Numbered from the stretch's first letter, positions 1-9,082 are shown. The stretch: 64,000 nucleotides of DNA from Fictibacillus arsenicus (GCF_001999465.1 NZ_MQMF01000002.1:1178001-1242000), one strand, 5' to 3'. The notes: generated from the sequence alone by a model not told the origin. Numbers and translations are program-made.

Positions 1-145
1 CAGGTCTGTGAGTGATGTCAAACAGTGAATACTTCTCCTTCAATTTACGGTACTCAGGCTGAGAACGGCCCGCCTGTCTCATGTACCATACAGGAATATG
101 TGAATTTTTCTCCTTACGACACGCCTTCAAAAACTCTTCATTCAT
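1..145 (-). CDS. hemE: Uroporphyrinogen decarboxylase HemE, N-terminal part (cut by window edge)
   Basis: Translating the minus strand from the ATG at 145 gives about 48 codons with no stop, running out of the window. The residues [17 protein letters not shown]-like stretch (here [11 protein letters not shown] followed by SQPEYRK) is the highly conserved substrate-binding N-terminus of HemE, which decarboxylates uroporphyrinogen III to coproporphyrinogen III in cytosolic haem synthesis. A weak AAAGGTG ribosome site lies upstream; it suits the in-frame TTG at 151 (8-nt gap) better than the ATG at 145, so the true start may be two codons earlier. In B. subtilis hemE lies beside pbpF and heads hemEHY (known). 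Here an M36 peptidase gene sits between pbpF and hemE. The rest of the operon is outside the window. Confidence 0.9.
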   Translation of the reverse strand, partial: MNEEFLKACRKEKNSHIPVWYMRQAGRSQPEYRKLKEKYSLFDITHRP

Positions 146-151
146 TGTCAA

Positions 152-502
152 AACGTACACACCTTTCTATCAAGACCAAAAGCTGCAGCACTATTGTTAT
201 CTCCTAGCTGCTGAAACTTAAAACCTCTAAACGTCAATATCCATACACATTGTAAGGGAATTCATAATAAAAGTATAGGCTGAAAGTTCAATTGTCATCA
301 TTTTGGCAAATTGCCATTGTCACCCGGCAATATAACCTCGATACTGGAATCTCTTTAATCGATAATTAGGTTTTATAAAATTGGACTCTTTTCACAAAAC
401 CCCTACATGGATTTCCTACTTCTCTATTACCTTAGTCGTATTGGAGCACTATAACTTCAGGCTAAAAATTATTAGATAAAGAACTATCTTTCAGGAAATG
501 CA
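152..502. other. Intergenic stretch between divergent hemE and the M36 peptidase
   Basis: About 350 bp, AT-rich, between the hemE start (minus) and the peptidase promoter (plus). It must hold the hemE promoter, but I could not find a convincing -35/-10 pair on the minus strand. No gene with a ribosome site, and no strong hairpin, is seen. Confidence 0.5.
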
Positions 503-531
503 TTGACTCATTTTTAGGACAATTGTTTAAT
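503..531 (+). promoter_or_regulatory. Sigma-A type promoter of the M36 peptidase
   Basis: TTGACT (503-508), a 17-bp gap and TTTAAT (526-531) match the vegetative consensus at 5/6 positions each. The transcript would start near 538, about 37 nt before the peptidase ATG. Confidence 0.6.
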
Positions 532-574
532 GACTGTAATAAAAGTCAGAAAATTCCGTTAAGGAGTGGGTACA

Positions 575-3500
575 ATGTCCATCAACAAAAAAACGATTAC
601 CTTTTCAGCCGTAAGTTCTGTTTTACTTTTGTCTCAGTTATATCCAATCAGTAATCTCCCCGTGAATGCTCTTACATCAAATGAACTGGCAAAAGAACAT
701 AATCACGAGAATTTTGATATCCGTAAAAATTTATCTGCAGTGCTTCCTGATCGATCACAAATAGAAGCTGCAAATTCATTTATACAAGAAACAGGCACCG
801 GAACAAAAATCTCCTGGAATTCAACTTTTGGTACACCCTCTTTTATCTCAAAAAACAAAGGATATTTAACTCCTCCATCTAGTTATAACAGTGAGACTAT
901 TGCTCGAAACTGGCTTAAAGAAAATTTACAAATGTTCGGACTCTCTTCCAATCAAGCAGATTCCCTTTCAGTTATAAAGAATCATTCTATTCCTGGCAGC
1001 GGTCTTCAAACCGTTGTTTTTCAGCAAACTTTCTCTGGGATTGAATCGGCAAACGGCGGACGGATCATTATTTCTGTCAATAAGGATGGACGTATTCTTT
1101 CAGTTGCTTCAAATGCTTCAAAAGCGTCAGAAATGGAAGAAGCACATAAACTATCAAGCAAAGATGCGCTTCTATCAGTAGTTTATGAACATCTTCCTGA
1201 TTTAAATTATTCGCCTGTATTAAAGGGGTCAAATAAAGGCTGGGAAGAATATGCTGGCGGCGATACCCTCCCAACTGATCAGCGCGTTAAAAAATCAGCG
1301 TTTGTCACTTCCGATGGTGTAAGACCTGCTTACCGTGTACTTTTTATTGAAAAACTGAACAAAGGTAAAGAAGTTGTTGTTGACGGAGTAACAGGTAAAA
1401 CTCTTTTTGAACGATCACTTGTTCAAAACCTTGATCCTGAAGGCTTAATTTTTGAAAATTATCCCGGTTCCCCGACAGGCGGCGGCACACAGGTTGTGAA
1501 ATCTTTAAAAGGTGACCCAGAAGCTTCTCCGCAAGGATGGCTGTTGCCTGCAAATGATGCTGGTGTTACAACACTTGGAAATAATGCGGACACGTATGCA
1601 AACTGGAGTAATTTCCTCGTCCCAGAAGGAGCTGGGCTTGTCAGACCGGTAAACCCGCTCGGGCAATTTAAGTATCCGTTTAAAAACGCTTGGAACAAAA
1701 CTGAAGGACAAACTGCTCCGCCTTCTTATGCAGAAGATGTACACAGTGCAGCAACGAATTTGTTCTACCATCACAACCTGTTTCATGATTATTTTTATAA
1801 TCTAGGCTGGACAGAAGCTGCTGGTAACCTGCAAGCTGTGAATTTTGGAAAAGGCGGTATGGAAGGTGACCCTATCCTCGGCCTTGTCCAAGCGGGTGCA
1901 GCATCAGGAGGAGAACCGACATATACCGGTCGTGATAACGCCTATATGCTAACGCTTCCTGATGGTATTCCTGCGTGGAGCGGTATGTTTTTATGGGAGC
2001 CTATTAAAGGGGCTTTTGAAGGCGAATACACAGACGGTGATTTCGATGCCGGAATCATTTATCACGAATACAGCCATGCTCTCTCTAACCGTTATGTAGC
2101 AGGAGGCGAATCTCTGAACAGCCATCAAGCAGGCTCCATGGGTGAAGCTTGGGGTGACTGGTTCGGCATGCACTATCTTGTTAAAAACGGTCTGCAAAAA
2201 GAACCGGTTGTCGGCGCTTATGTAACAGGGAATCAAGAACGTGGAATCAGAAGCTGGGCACTCGATGATGCTCCCCTTCAGTTTGGCGACATTGGTTTTG
2301 ATATCGTTGGTCCTGAAGTCCACGCTGATGGTGAGATCTGGGCGGCTATTCTTTGGCATGTTCGAGAAAGTTTAATAGCTGCGCTAGGAAAAGAAGAAGG
2401 TGAATCTGTCGCAGAACATATCGTAATGGATGCAATGCCAATCTCTGCTCCTGATCCGTCAATGGATGATATGCGAACAGCCATCCTTGCCGCTGACCAA
2501 GACAGATACGGTGGAGATCATTATGATCTTTTATGGAAAGCTTTTGCCCAAAGAGGTCTTGGGGCTTCCGCTAAATCTTTATCTGGTGATGATAGTGATC
2601 CTGTACCGGCGTATGACCACCCTGTTTCCGGACAAAACGGTATGCTTGCCGGAAAGATCATAAATTCTTCAACAAAAAAACCTGTAAAAGATGCAAAGAT
2701 TATTATTGGACAATATGAAGCTCGTACTAGTCCGGTAGCTTTATCAAGTGATACCGGCGGGTTCAGCATGCCTATCGTCTCGGGAACCTATGACATTACC
2801 ATTCAAGCACGCGGCTTCGGTTCAACAACATTTAAAAATGTAGCTATTACAGCTGGTGAGATTGAGTCATTAGATGTAAATCTATCACCTAACCTTGCTT
2901 CTGCAGCAAACGGAGCTGAAGTAGTATCGGTATCTGATGAAACAGAAACACATCCTGTGAAAAATGCCCTCGATGATACCGAGGCAACCGTGTATACATC
3001 ACAAACAAAAGAAGAAGGCTTTACGGGTTCTGAGTTTGTTATAGATCTTGCAGGAGATAAACCAGCCACCGTTTCAAGTGTTCAAGTAAGTGCATTTAAA
3101 GACATTGCAAAAGCACGCTTTTCAGCATTAAAAGACTTTACCGTCCAAACATCGTTTGACGGTGAAAACTGGACTGCTGTTAAAGACGGTACGTTCAACG
3201 CTGGAAAGCCGCGTCCTGCAACACCCGATCTGCATTATAAAACATTCGATTTGGCTGAACCGGTAAAAGCAAACTTTATTAAGTTCATTGCTAAAAATGC
3301 TCAAGATAACTCTCTCGGTCATGTTCAGGTTGCCGAAGTCCAAGTCTTTGCAGAACGGTCATCAAAAGTTGAAGCATTGCCTCCTGTTATTACCGAACCA
3401 TTTAAAAGTGAAGGGATGATCCAGGCAGGAAACCCTGCAACAGGCATCGGAAGCTTAGCTGACTTGGACGCGACTGGAAGTGTAACACAGAACGAATTCG

Positions 3501-3796
3501 TTTCGACCCAAAACCCTGAACCTGCATCACAAGGTGTTGATGGATATGTAGTAAGTCTTCCTGAACAATATCGGGATGGATTGCATAATGTTTCTGTCAC
3601 AGGTCCTGCTGACGGGGCACATGATCTAGATGTTTACTTCTATGATTCATCATTTAATCTGATCGGCAGCATCGCAACAGCGGGAGCGAATGAGTCAGGT
3701 GTAGTTCCTGGCGGCACCTCCTACATCTATGTAGGACTGTATTCCGGTGCAAATGTTCCATTTACTGTTGACGTGAAAAGTCCTTTTGCGAATTAA
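575..3796 (+). CDS. Secreted M36 (fungalysin-type) zinc metallopeptidase, multidomain
   Basis: A 1073-residue exoprotease. The ATG at 575 follows AAGGAGTGGG; an in-frame GTG at 566 lies inside that ribosome site and is rejected. Layout: Sec signal peptide (about 1-33), FTP/PepSY-like propeptide (about 40-260), M36 catalytic domain (about 290-690) with zinc motif HEYSH at 497-501 and the third ligand Glu 524 in GEAWGDW, a carboxypeptidase-regulatory-like beta domain (about 687-770), a discoidin (F5/8C-like) domain (about 775-925), and a C-terminal beta domain resembling pre-peptidase modules. No LPxTG or membrane anchor is seen, so the product is probably released, with the C-terminal modules binding polymer or cell wall (inference). 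It stands alone with its own promoter and terminator, between pbpF and hemE, which are adjacent in B. subtilis; a lineage-specific insertion is likely. Confidence 0.9.
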   Translation: MSINKKTITFSAVSSVLLLSQLYPISNLPVNALTSNELAKEHNHENFDIRKNLSAVLPDRSQIEAANSFIQETGTGTKISWNSTFGTPSFISKNKGYLTPPSSYNSETIARNWLKENLQMFGLSSNQADSLSVIKNHSIPGSGLQTVVFQQTFSGIESANGGRIIISVNKDGRILSVASNASKASEMEEAHKLSSKDALLSVVYEHLPDLNYSPVLKGSNKGWEEYAGGDTLPTDQRVKKSAFVTSDGVRPAYRVLFIEKLNKGKEVVVDGVTGKTLFERSLVQNLDPEGLIFENYPGSPTGGGTQVVKSLKGDPEASPQGWLLPANDAGVTTLGNNADTYANWSNFLVPEGAGLVRPVNPLGQFKYPFKNAWNKTEGQTAPPSYAEDVHSAATNLFYHHNLFHDYFYNLGWTEAAGNLQAVNFGKGGMEGDPILGLVQAGAASGGEPTYTGRDNAYMLTLPDGIPAWSGMFLWEPIKGAFEGEYTDGDFDAGIIYHEYSHALSNRYVAGGESLNSHQAGSMGEAWGDWFGMHYLVKNGLQKEPVVGAYVTGNQERGIRSWALDDAPLQFGDIGFDIVGPEVHADGEIWAAILWHVRESLIAALGKEEGESVAEHIVMDAMPISAPDPSMDDMRTAILAADQDRYGGDHYDLLWKAFAQRGLGASAKSLSGDDSDPVPAYDHPVSGQNGMLAGKIINSSTKKPVKDAKIIIGQYEARTSPVALSSDTGGFSMPIVSGTYDITIQARGFGSTTFKNVAITAGEIESLDVNLSPNLASAANGAEVVSVSDETETHPVKNALDDTEATVYTSQTKEEGFTGSEFVIDLAGDKPATVSSVQVSAFKDIAKARFSALKDFTVQTSFDGENWTAVKDGTFNAGKPRPATPDLHYKTFDLAEPVKANFIKFIAKNAQDNSLGHVQVAEVQVFAERSSKVEALPPVITEPFKSEGMIQAGNPATGIGSLADLDATGSVTQNEFVSTQNPEPASQGVDGYVVSLPEQYRDGLHNVSVTGPADGAHDLDVYFYDSSFNLIGSIATAGANESGVVPGGTSYIYVGLYSGANVPFTVDVKSPFAN

Positions 3797-3812
3797 ATGA
3801 AAATACAATATG

Positions 3813-3840
3813 AAAGATGGGTGTCGTGCCCATCTTTTTT
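3813..3840 (+). terminator. Terminator of the M36 peptidase gene
   Basis: GATGGG / CCCATC stem (about 3816-3834) followed by a run of T at 3834-3840, 17 nt after the stop codon. Confidence 0.85.
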
Positions 3841-3963
3841 GTTCGTTTAACCGATTATGAGCATCACACGGTCCCTAATTAATACGTAGTAAGCTTAATC
3901 GCACGTTATTTTCATTTAAAACGATTTTCTACAACTTTCGACAGCCGCATCCTCAAATAAAGC

Positions 3964-3998
3964 TGCAAAAAAGAAGATGGCACAAAAGCCACCTTCTT
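3964..3998 (-). terminator. Terminator of pbpF
   Basis: On the minus strand, AGAAGGTGGC pairs with GCCATCTTCT and is followed by TTTTTT; it lies immediately downstream of the pbpF stop. Confidence 0.8.
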
Positions 3999-4002
3999 CA
4001 TC

Positions 4003-6228
4003 TTAATCATCTTTCTTTTTCTTCTTGTCTTTCTTCTTTCCATTGTTCCCTTTTCCGCGGTTGTCTTTTTTTTCATCGTCATCATCACCAAAGCCTGGGA
4101 AGAATGAGATCGAAACTGTGTTGGAAGGACGGCCATCTTCTTTAGTTAGAGGATTATAGGGAACGACATAAAAGTCAGGCAGTGTGAACAAATGCTTGCC
4201 TGAAGCAACATACCCTCCCTTTCCTTTTACTGTATCCAATTTCGTTCTTTCCCCATCATTTACAGCATAGATTTTATATTGTAGACGCTTGTCCTTAGAT
4301 GGCGTCCAGCTTAACTTGACTGATGGCATGCCATAGTCACCCATACCAAATTCAGCAGAAAGATCACCGACCTCGATCATTTCGATCGGAGGTTCTAAAT
4401 CCTTCACTCCATCAGGCTTCTTAAATGCTAATCCCTGTTGTGAAGGCATCTCGTTAATCACTTGTTTAAATAAAAGGGTAGGCTGTGCACTTCCGCTGTT
4501 TAAATAAGATTGCTTTGTGGTTTTATCATAACCTACCCAAACAGCACCGACTACTTGAGGTGTATACCCAACAAACCACGTATCTTTATTTCCTTTATCC
4601 ACATTCGGATAATTGGTGGTTCCTGTTTTTCCGGCAATCTCCATATTTTCCGGACCATCTGAGCCTGTTCCGTTCTCCACAACTTGCTGCAGCATGCGCG
4701 TCATGTTCCATGCATTCTGCTTCGTCCATACTTTCTTTTCTTCACGCTTGGCCTTGCCGATCAGCTCGCCCTCATGATTGTAGATTTTGCTGATCACAAA
4801 AGGTTCGACGGTCTTTCCTTCATGAAGGAAACTTCTATAGCCCTTAACCATCTGCAAAGGACTTACCCCATGATCGATTCCGCCTAGCGCGATGCCGAGT
4901 CCTTTATCTTCAATCGGCATCCCGAGGTTTTCTAAATACTTTTTGGAATAAGAAATACCAATCTCATTCAAAAGCCATACAGCTGATGAGTTAACAGAGT
5001 GTATGACAGCATCCACCATCGATACTTCCCCTTCGTATCTGCCGTTATAGTTCTTCGGCTCGTATCCGTTATAGCTCATTTCCTCATCCAGCAGCATGGA
5101 ATATGGTTTATATTTTTCCGATTCCAAAGCAGGGCCATATACGGACAATGGTTTAAATGTTGATCCCGGCTGCCGGTTTACTTCAACGCGGTTAAGCCCT
5201 TCTGTCACATAGTTCCGACCGCCCTGAACAGCGAGCAGTCCCCCTGTCTGGCTGTCCATGAGAACCATGGCTCCTTCAGGTTTTTCCTTTCCGGTTCCAA
5301 TAAAATATTTTCCTTCTTGAAAGCTTTTATATACAGAATTTTGTGCGGCAGGATCCATTGGCACGACAATCTTATACCCGCCCTGCCTCAATTCTTCTCT
5401 CGAGATATGATACTTTTCTCTCGCTTCTTTAATTACCATGTCAATATAAGTCGAGTACGCCGGATTTCGTTCTTCCTGCGTAAAGTTTACAGCGATCGTT
5501 TGCCCTTGTGCTCTTACTGTTTCATTCGGAGACAAATAGTTTTGCTTCTCCATAAGGGTCAGCACTAGATCTCGGCGTTCCTTTGCAGCATCCGGATGTT
5601 TAATAGGCGAGTAATGACCTGGAGCTTTCGGAAGACCGGCTAGCATTGCACCTTCTGCAACAGTTAGTTCACTTACATCTTTATTAAAATACGTTTTAGC
5701 AGCAAGCTGAATGCCATATGCTCCGTGTCCAAAGTAAATTTGGTTCAGGTACATCTCCAAAATCTTATTTTTTGAATATCTTCGTTCAAGATTAATAGCA
5801 ATGACCGCTTCTTTGGTTTTGCGCAGCCAGGATTTTTCATGTGATAAGAAAACATTTTTAGCCAGCTGCTGCGTGATCGTACTTCCGCCTTCAACCTTGC
5901 TTCCAGCCAAAATATCTTTATAGATGGCACGTGAAATTGCTTTTGCATCTATTCCGTTATGTTTATAAAAACGTGAGTCTTCTACTGCTACAAAAGCTTC
6001 CTGAACATGATCAGGAATATCGTTTATATCAACGATTTCCCTGTTTTCATTATATATTTTTGTGATTTTTTCACCTTTTTCGTTCACTAAAAGCGTGGCA
6101 GAATCCATCACAAGATCTTTTTCATCAATCACATAATCTCCCGCCAAAATGATAAAAAGGTAGGCAAAAAATCCGATGATCAATGAACCAACTAAAATAC
6201 CAAGTGCGACAAGACTTTTCTTCACCAT
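4003..6228 (-). CDS. pbpF: Class A penicillin-binding protein (PBP1A family, PbpF-like)
   Basis: A 741-residue bifunctional peptidoglycan synthase. The ATG at 6228 has GAGG seven bases upstream; an in-frame TTG two codons earlier is less likely. It has one N-terminal membrane segment (about 8-30), a GT51 glycosyltransferase domain with the conserved EDSRFY (Glu 83) and EGGSTITQQ motifs, then a transpeptidase domain with STFK (Ser 356), SVN (411) and KTG (534). A C-terminal fibronectin-like segment ends in an unusual tail of Asp followed by Lys and Gly/Asn (about the last 30 residues). It polymerises and cross-links cell wall outside the membrane; the B. subtilis homologue is forespore-active (known). 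Its neighbours hmoB and hemE match the B. subtilis order yhgC-pbpF-hemE. Confidence 0.92.
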   Translation of the reverse strand: MVKKSLVALGILVGSLIIGFFAYLFIILAGDYVIDEKDLVMDSATLLVNEKGEKITKIYNENREIVDINDIPDHVQEAFVAVEDSRFYKHNGIDAKAISRAIYKDILAGSKVEGGSTITQQLAKNVFLSHEKSWLRKTKEAVIAINLERRYSKNKILEMYLNQIYFGHGAYGIQLAAKTYFNKDVSELTVAEGAMLAGLPKAPGHYSPIKHPDAAKERRDLVLTLMEKQNYLSPNETVRAQGQTIAVNFTQEERNPAYSTYIDMVIKEAREKYHISREELRQGGYKIVVPMDPAAQNSVYKSFQEGKYFIGTGKEKPEGAMVLMDSQTGGLLAVQGGRNYVTEGLNRVEVNRQPGSTFKPLSVYGPALESEKYKPYSMLLDEEMSYNGYEPKNYNGRYEGEVSMVDAVIHSVNSSAVWLLNEIGISYSKKYLENLGMPIEDKGLGIALGGIDHGVSPLQMVKGYRSFLHEGKTVEPFVISKIYNHEGELIGKAKREEKKVWTKQNAWNMTRMLQQVVENGTGSDGPENMEIAGKTGTTNYPNVDKGNKDTWFVGYTPQVVGAVWVGYDKTTKQSYLNSGSAQPTLLFKQVINEMPSQQGLAFKKPDGVKDLEPPIEMIEVGDLSAEFGMGDYGMPSVKLSWTPSKDKRLQYKIYAVNDGERTKLDTVKGKGGYVASGKHLFTLPDFYVVPYNPLTKEDGRPSNTVSISFFPGFGDDDDEKKDNRGKGNNGKKKDKKKKKDD

Positions 6229-6385
6229 AATCAAACCTCACTTCTTTCTAGGCCGAAAAGTACATTTTATATAATTTTCCCTCAGATGGAAAGTATATTA
6301 CAAGCAGTAAGATTCTTACACTGTTTAGTCCGCATGTTGGTTGGGTAAAACAAAGATAAATCGATTAAAAGGCAGGGATTAGCAA

Positions 6386-6877
6386 ATGAAGACTTATATC
6401 ACGTACGGAACAACCGACTATCTATCCAGCTATCAAGAAAAATACAGCCAGGCGCTCCTGCTAGAAGGTGATTCAAACTCCGCACTCGTATACGAGACAG
6501 ATGGAGAGAATCCTTTTACTGAAAAACATGAATATGAAGTGATCAACCAGAGAGGAACTTTATCAGGTGCAGGCTTTGTCGTTATGAATCATGTTCCTGT
6601 TACAGAGGATGGCCGCAGTCTTTTTGAAGAGCGCTTTTTAAATCGTGCAGGTCTTGTTGAGAATGAACCTGGATTCATTGGGATTCGTATACTTCGCCCG
6701 GTTCATCACGACCCCTATATTATCATGACTCTCTGGAATTCCCATGCTGACTTCATCAATTGGCAGCAATCGAAAGCATATGAGGAAGCTCATAAGGACA
6801 GGAGCACGTCTAAAGGACTTCCTGAAACTCTATTCTCTGGCAAGTCATTTGTCAAAGAATACATGGTTGTTCAATGA
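6386..6877 (+). CDS. hmoB: Haem-degrading monooxygenase HmoB-like (ABM domain)
   Basis: A 163-residue protein with a C-terminal antibiotic-biosynthesis-monooxygenase (IsdG-like) fold. The catalytic triad of that family is visible as Asn 68, Trp 126 and His 136; the 58- and 10-residue spacings match those I recall for B. subtilis HmoB (YhgC). The N-terminal half is the HmoB-specific extension. It would cleave haem to release iron in the cytosol, fitting its position near hemE. An AGGGAT ribosome site precedes the ATG. The stop overlaps the next gene's start (ATGA), so it is co-translated with a lipid kinase, a pairing with no obvious metabolic reason. Confidence 0.88.
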   Translation: MKTYITYGTTDYLSSYQEKYSQALLLEGDSNSALVYETDGENPFTEKHEYEVINQRGTLSGAGFVVMNHVPVTEDGRSLFEERFLNRAGLVENEPGFIGIRILRPVHHDPYIIMTLWNSHADFINWQQSKAYEEAHKDRSTSKGLPETLFSGKSFVKEYMVVQ

Positions 6878-7788
6878 GTATGAATGAATCAGAATTAAAA
6901 CGAGTTTCTGTGATCTTAAATCCTAAAGCAGGACAGGGACGCCTTCTCAACAACTGGGATGAAGTACTTACTGAATTAAAAAAAGGATTTCATGATGTTC
7001 AAGTATACGAAACAACAGCCCCTGGTGAGGGTGCATCTTTTGTAGAGCAGCTTCATTCAGATACAGATGTCATTCTTGCAGCTGGCGGAGACGGTACGGT
7101 ACATGAAGTTGCAGAGGCATTATTATCAATAGAGGATAGAAAACCTGCATTTGGAATCTTGCCTGGAGGAACCTGCAATGATTTTTCAAGGGCTCTCGGC
7201 ATGAACCAAAATCCAGTAAAAGCAGCTGAACAGCTGAGCCAGAAAAAGATACGGCATATTGATATAGGAGAATTCGACGGCCATTTCTTCACGAACTTTT
7301 GGGGAGTCGGATTAATTACACATGTATCAGAATCGATAGATCCTGATACAAAAGAAAGATTCGGCAGATTATCGTATTATTTGTCTGCAGCAAAATCCAT
7401 GCAAACGTGGGAACCTTTTGAGATTTCGGTTCAATCTGAAGAGTTTCAATTCGAAGGTAAAGCAGCTATGTTTTTAGCTGTAAACGGACCTTTCACAGGA
7501 GGGATCAAACCCTTCTTTCCAGACACTGATATTCAAGATGGGAAACTGGATTGTTTGCTGATCGAAGAACCTTCTATTTCGTTTATATGGGATGTTCTGC
7601 AAAACCGGCTTACCGACACATCCTATGAAGGACAAGGCTATCACTATTTTCAAAGCTCTGAAATCAAAATAAAAACCGCTCCCCAGCAGTTAATTGATTG
7701 TGATGGAGAGCGGGAACAAAAAACACCTTCTATTGTTAAATGCATGAAGCAGCATCTATCGGCACTTACTGGGGATGTTTCCTTTTAA
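6874..7788 (+). CDS. Diacylglycerol/lipid kinase family protein (YegS/BmrU-like)
   Basis: A 304-residue soluble kinase of the DAGK catalytic-domain family. It shows an N-terminal NPKAGQG motif, the nucleotide-binding GGDGTVHEV, and the GGTCNDFSRALG motif (family GGTxNDFAR). These enzymes phosphorylate diacylglycerol or related lipids at the membrane face with ATP. Whether it is the essential DgkB or a BmrU/YtlR-type paralogue cannot be settled here; no symbol is given. It overlaps hmoB by 4 bp. Its 3' end overlaps the convergent PAP2 gene by 23 bp. PAP2 enzymes remove lipid phosphates, so a kinase and a phosphatase for lipids face each other. Confidence 0.85.
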   Translation: MSMNESELKRVSVILNPKAGQGRLLNNWDEVLTELKKGFHDVQVYETTAPGEGASFVEQLHSDTDVILAAGGDGTVHEVAEALLSIEDRKPAFGILPGGTCNDFSRALGMNQNPVKAAEQLSQKKIRHIDIGEFDGHFFTNFWGVGLITHVSESIDPDTKERFGRLSYYLSAAKSMQTWEPFEISVQSEEFQFEGKAAMFLAVNGPFTGGIKPFFPDTDIQDGKLDCLLIEEPSISFIWDVLQNRLTDTSYEGQGYHYFQSSEIKIKTAPQQLIDCDGEREQKTPSIVKCMKQHLSALTGDVSF

Positions 7789-8473
7789 AAAAAGGAAGCG
7801 TCCTTTTTTTGTATGCCCGTATAGACTCACGTCCGCCGATACATAAAAGCAGCCAAACCGTACCTGCGGAAAATCCTGCCAGCACATCAGATGGATAGTG
7901 GACTCCTAAGTAGATTCGGCTGAATCCAATCAGTAAGATCAAAGTGATAAAACCTATCCCCAACAAAAGTTTAAGTGATCTTCCCCGCTGGCTTCTTATT
8001 ACTAAGTAGCCTAGGAATCCATAATAAATTAAACTGCCCATTGAATGACCGCTTGGATAGCTAAATCCCTGTTCAACTATAAGGCTTTCTTCCGGACGGA
8101 CTCTACCAAACCAATGTTTAAGACCAAGATTTATAAGACCGCCTCCCGCGACTGCAATAATATAAAAAATGGCTCCCCAATAATTTTTGCGTTTCACGAT
8201 CAGCCAAACCAGACTTCCTATCAAAAGGAGGGTAAGTATTGTTTTACCACCTAAAAAGGTTATAAATTTCATAATTTCCGTTAACGTCTCGGTTCGAATA
8301 TTCAATACATATTGGATGATAACTTGGTCAAATGTAAATCGTTCCTGTTCCATCAAATCCTCAGACAGTTCAAAGAATACATTTAAGGAATAAAAAGAAA
8401 GAAAGAGACCGGCTAAAATATAGATAACGGGGAGTATCGGAAAAGGTAACTTGTTTGCTAAGTCTCGTAACAT
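7766..8473 (-). CDS. PAP2-family membrane phosphatase
   Basis: A 235-residue integral membrane protein with about six hydrophobic segments and the three acid-phosphatase motifs: KHWFGRVRP, PSGH, and SRIYLGVHYPSD (catalytic His in the last two). Such enzymes dephosphorylate lipid phosphates or undecaprenyl pyrophosphate at the outer membrane face. The class cannot distinguish a BcrC-like from a PgpB-like role. It reads toward the lipid kinase and overlaps its end by 23 bp. AGGAG lies just upstream of the ATG at 8473. Confidence 0.87.
   Translation of the reverse strand: MLRDLANKLPFPILPVIYILAGLFLSFYSLNVFFELSEDLMEQERFTFDQVIIQYVLNIRTETLTEIMKFITFLGGKTILTLLLIGSLVWLIVKRKNYWGAIFYIIAVAGGGLINLGLKHWFGRVRPEESLIVEQGFSYPSGHSMGSLIYYGFLGYLVIRSQRGRSLKLLLGIGFITLILLIGFSRIYLGVHYPSDVLAGFSAGTVWLLLCIGGRESIRAYKKRTLPFFKRKHPQ
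7773..7810 (+). terminator. Terminator spanning the lipid kinase stop codon
   Basis: A 14-bp stem (GGATGTTTCCTTTT with AAAAGGAAGCGTCC, two wobble pairs) runs through the stop codon and is followed by seven T. It also contains the 3' end of the opposing PAP2 gene. Confidence 0.75.
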
Positions 8474-8590
8474 AAGATCTCCTCTTTTATTAAATATATA
8501 TACCTCAAGTTTTCACCGTTTCAACGAGTATTAAACTTTTTTCTCCGCTGGGCTGTACGTTGAGGGCATCCCTCCTTTTTTATATTTGAT

Positions 8591-8738
8591 CCAATTTAGA
8601 TAATGTCTTAGATAAAGGTTTTAATAAACACTATTAGATAGCTAAATTTGGACGATATTATTTATTTTTTATTTTGTTAAAAATAAAAAATTAGGGGCTG
8701 CCAAAAGCAAGTTTACCTTGTTTTTGGGACAGCCCCTT
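8591..8738. repeat. Interspersed terminator-bearing element, copy 1
   Basis: 8633-8738 matches 43059-43164 base for base over 106 bp with five substitutions. Weaker, gapped similarity extends upstream to about 8591 / 43006. It consists of an AT-rich left part and a GGGGCTG...CAGCCCC hairpin (8694-8736). On the minus strand the hairpin is followed by a T-rich run, so it terminates the DUF3243 gene. Confidence 0.85.
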
Positions 8739-8749
8739 GGTCATACATT

Positions 8750-9082
8750 TTATTTAACAAGTTTCACTAGCATATGAGCCAGCTTATGGCGTTCTTCTTG
8801 TTCTCCGACTTTCCATAGTTCTTTTAAGAGGTTTTCTTCAGAGTTGCGAGGCTCCTCATGAGCAGCGAGGTAATCAGCAACTTTTTCTGCCGTTTTCGCA
8901 AGTGTTTCCTCGCTCATACCCATCTTCTCACCGACTTCAACTTTGCTGTGAAGATAGCTTTTGAACTCTTCAAAGTTAGACAAAATTTCGTCTTTTTTGC
9001 TTTCACTCATTCGGCTAGCTGTGTCCTCAACCTTGTTCATGTCAACATCACGTTCTTTGTCCACCATGTGTCTGCTTTCCAT
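8750..9082 (-). CDS. DUF3243 family protein (YmfJ-like)
   Basis: A 110-residue soluble, charged, helical protein. The C-terminal 70 residues match the DUF3243 family as I recall it from B. subtilis YmfJ: YLAAHEEPRNSEENLLKELW then a LAHMLVKLV end. The function is unknown. It carries about 30 extra N-terminal residues relative to YmfJ. The ATG at 9082 has a perfect AAGGAGGT nine bases upstream. It is monocistronic, ending in the hairpin of an interspersed element. Confidence 0.75.
   Translation of the reverse strand: MESRHMVDKERDVDMNKVEDTASRMSESKKDEILSNFEEFKSYLHSKVEVGEKMGMSEETLAKTAEKVADYLAAHEEPRNSEENLLKELWKVGEQEERHKLAHMLVKLVK

Noticed and set aside
25-207. A 60-codon plus-strand frame at the window start
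   Set aside because: It is antisense to hemE, whose conserved N-terminus is read on the minus strand; it has no ribosome site.
1459-3600. Several 65-122-codon frames antisense to the M36 peptidase
   Set aside because: They are shadows of the strong plus-strand gene; none has a ribosome site or a recognisable product.
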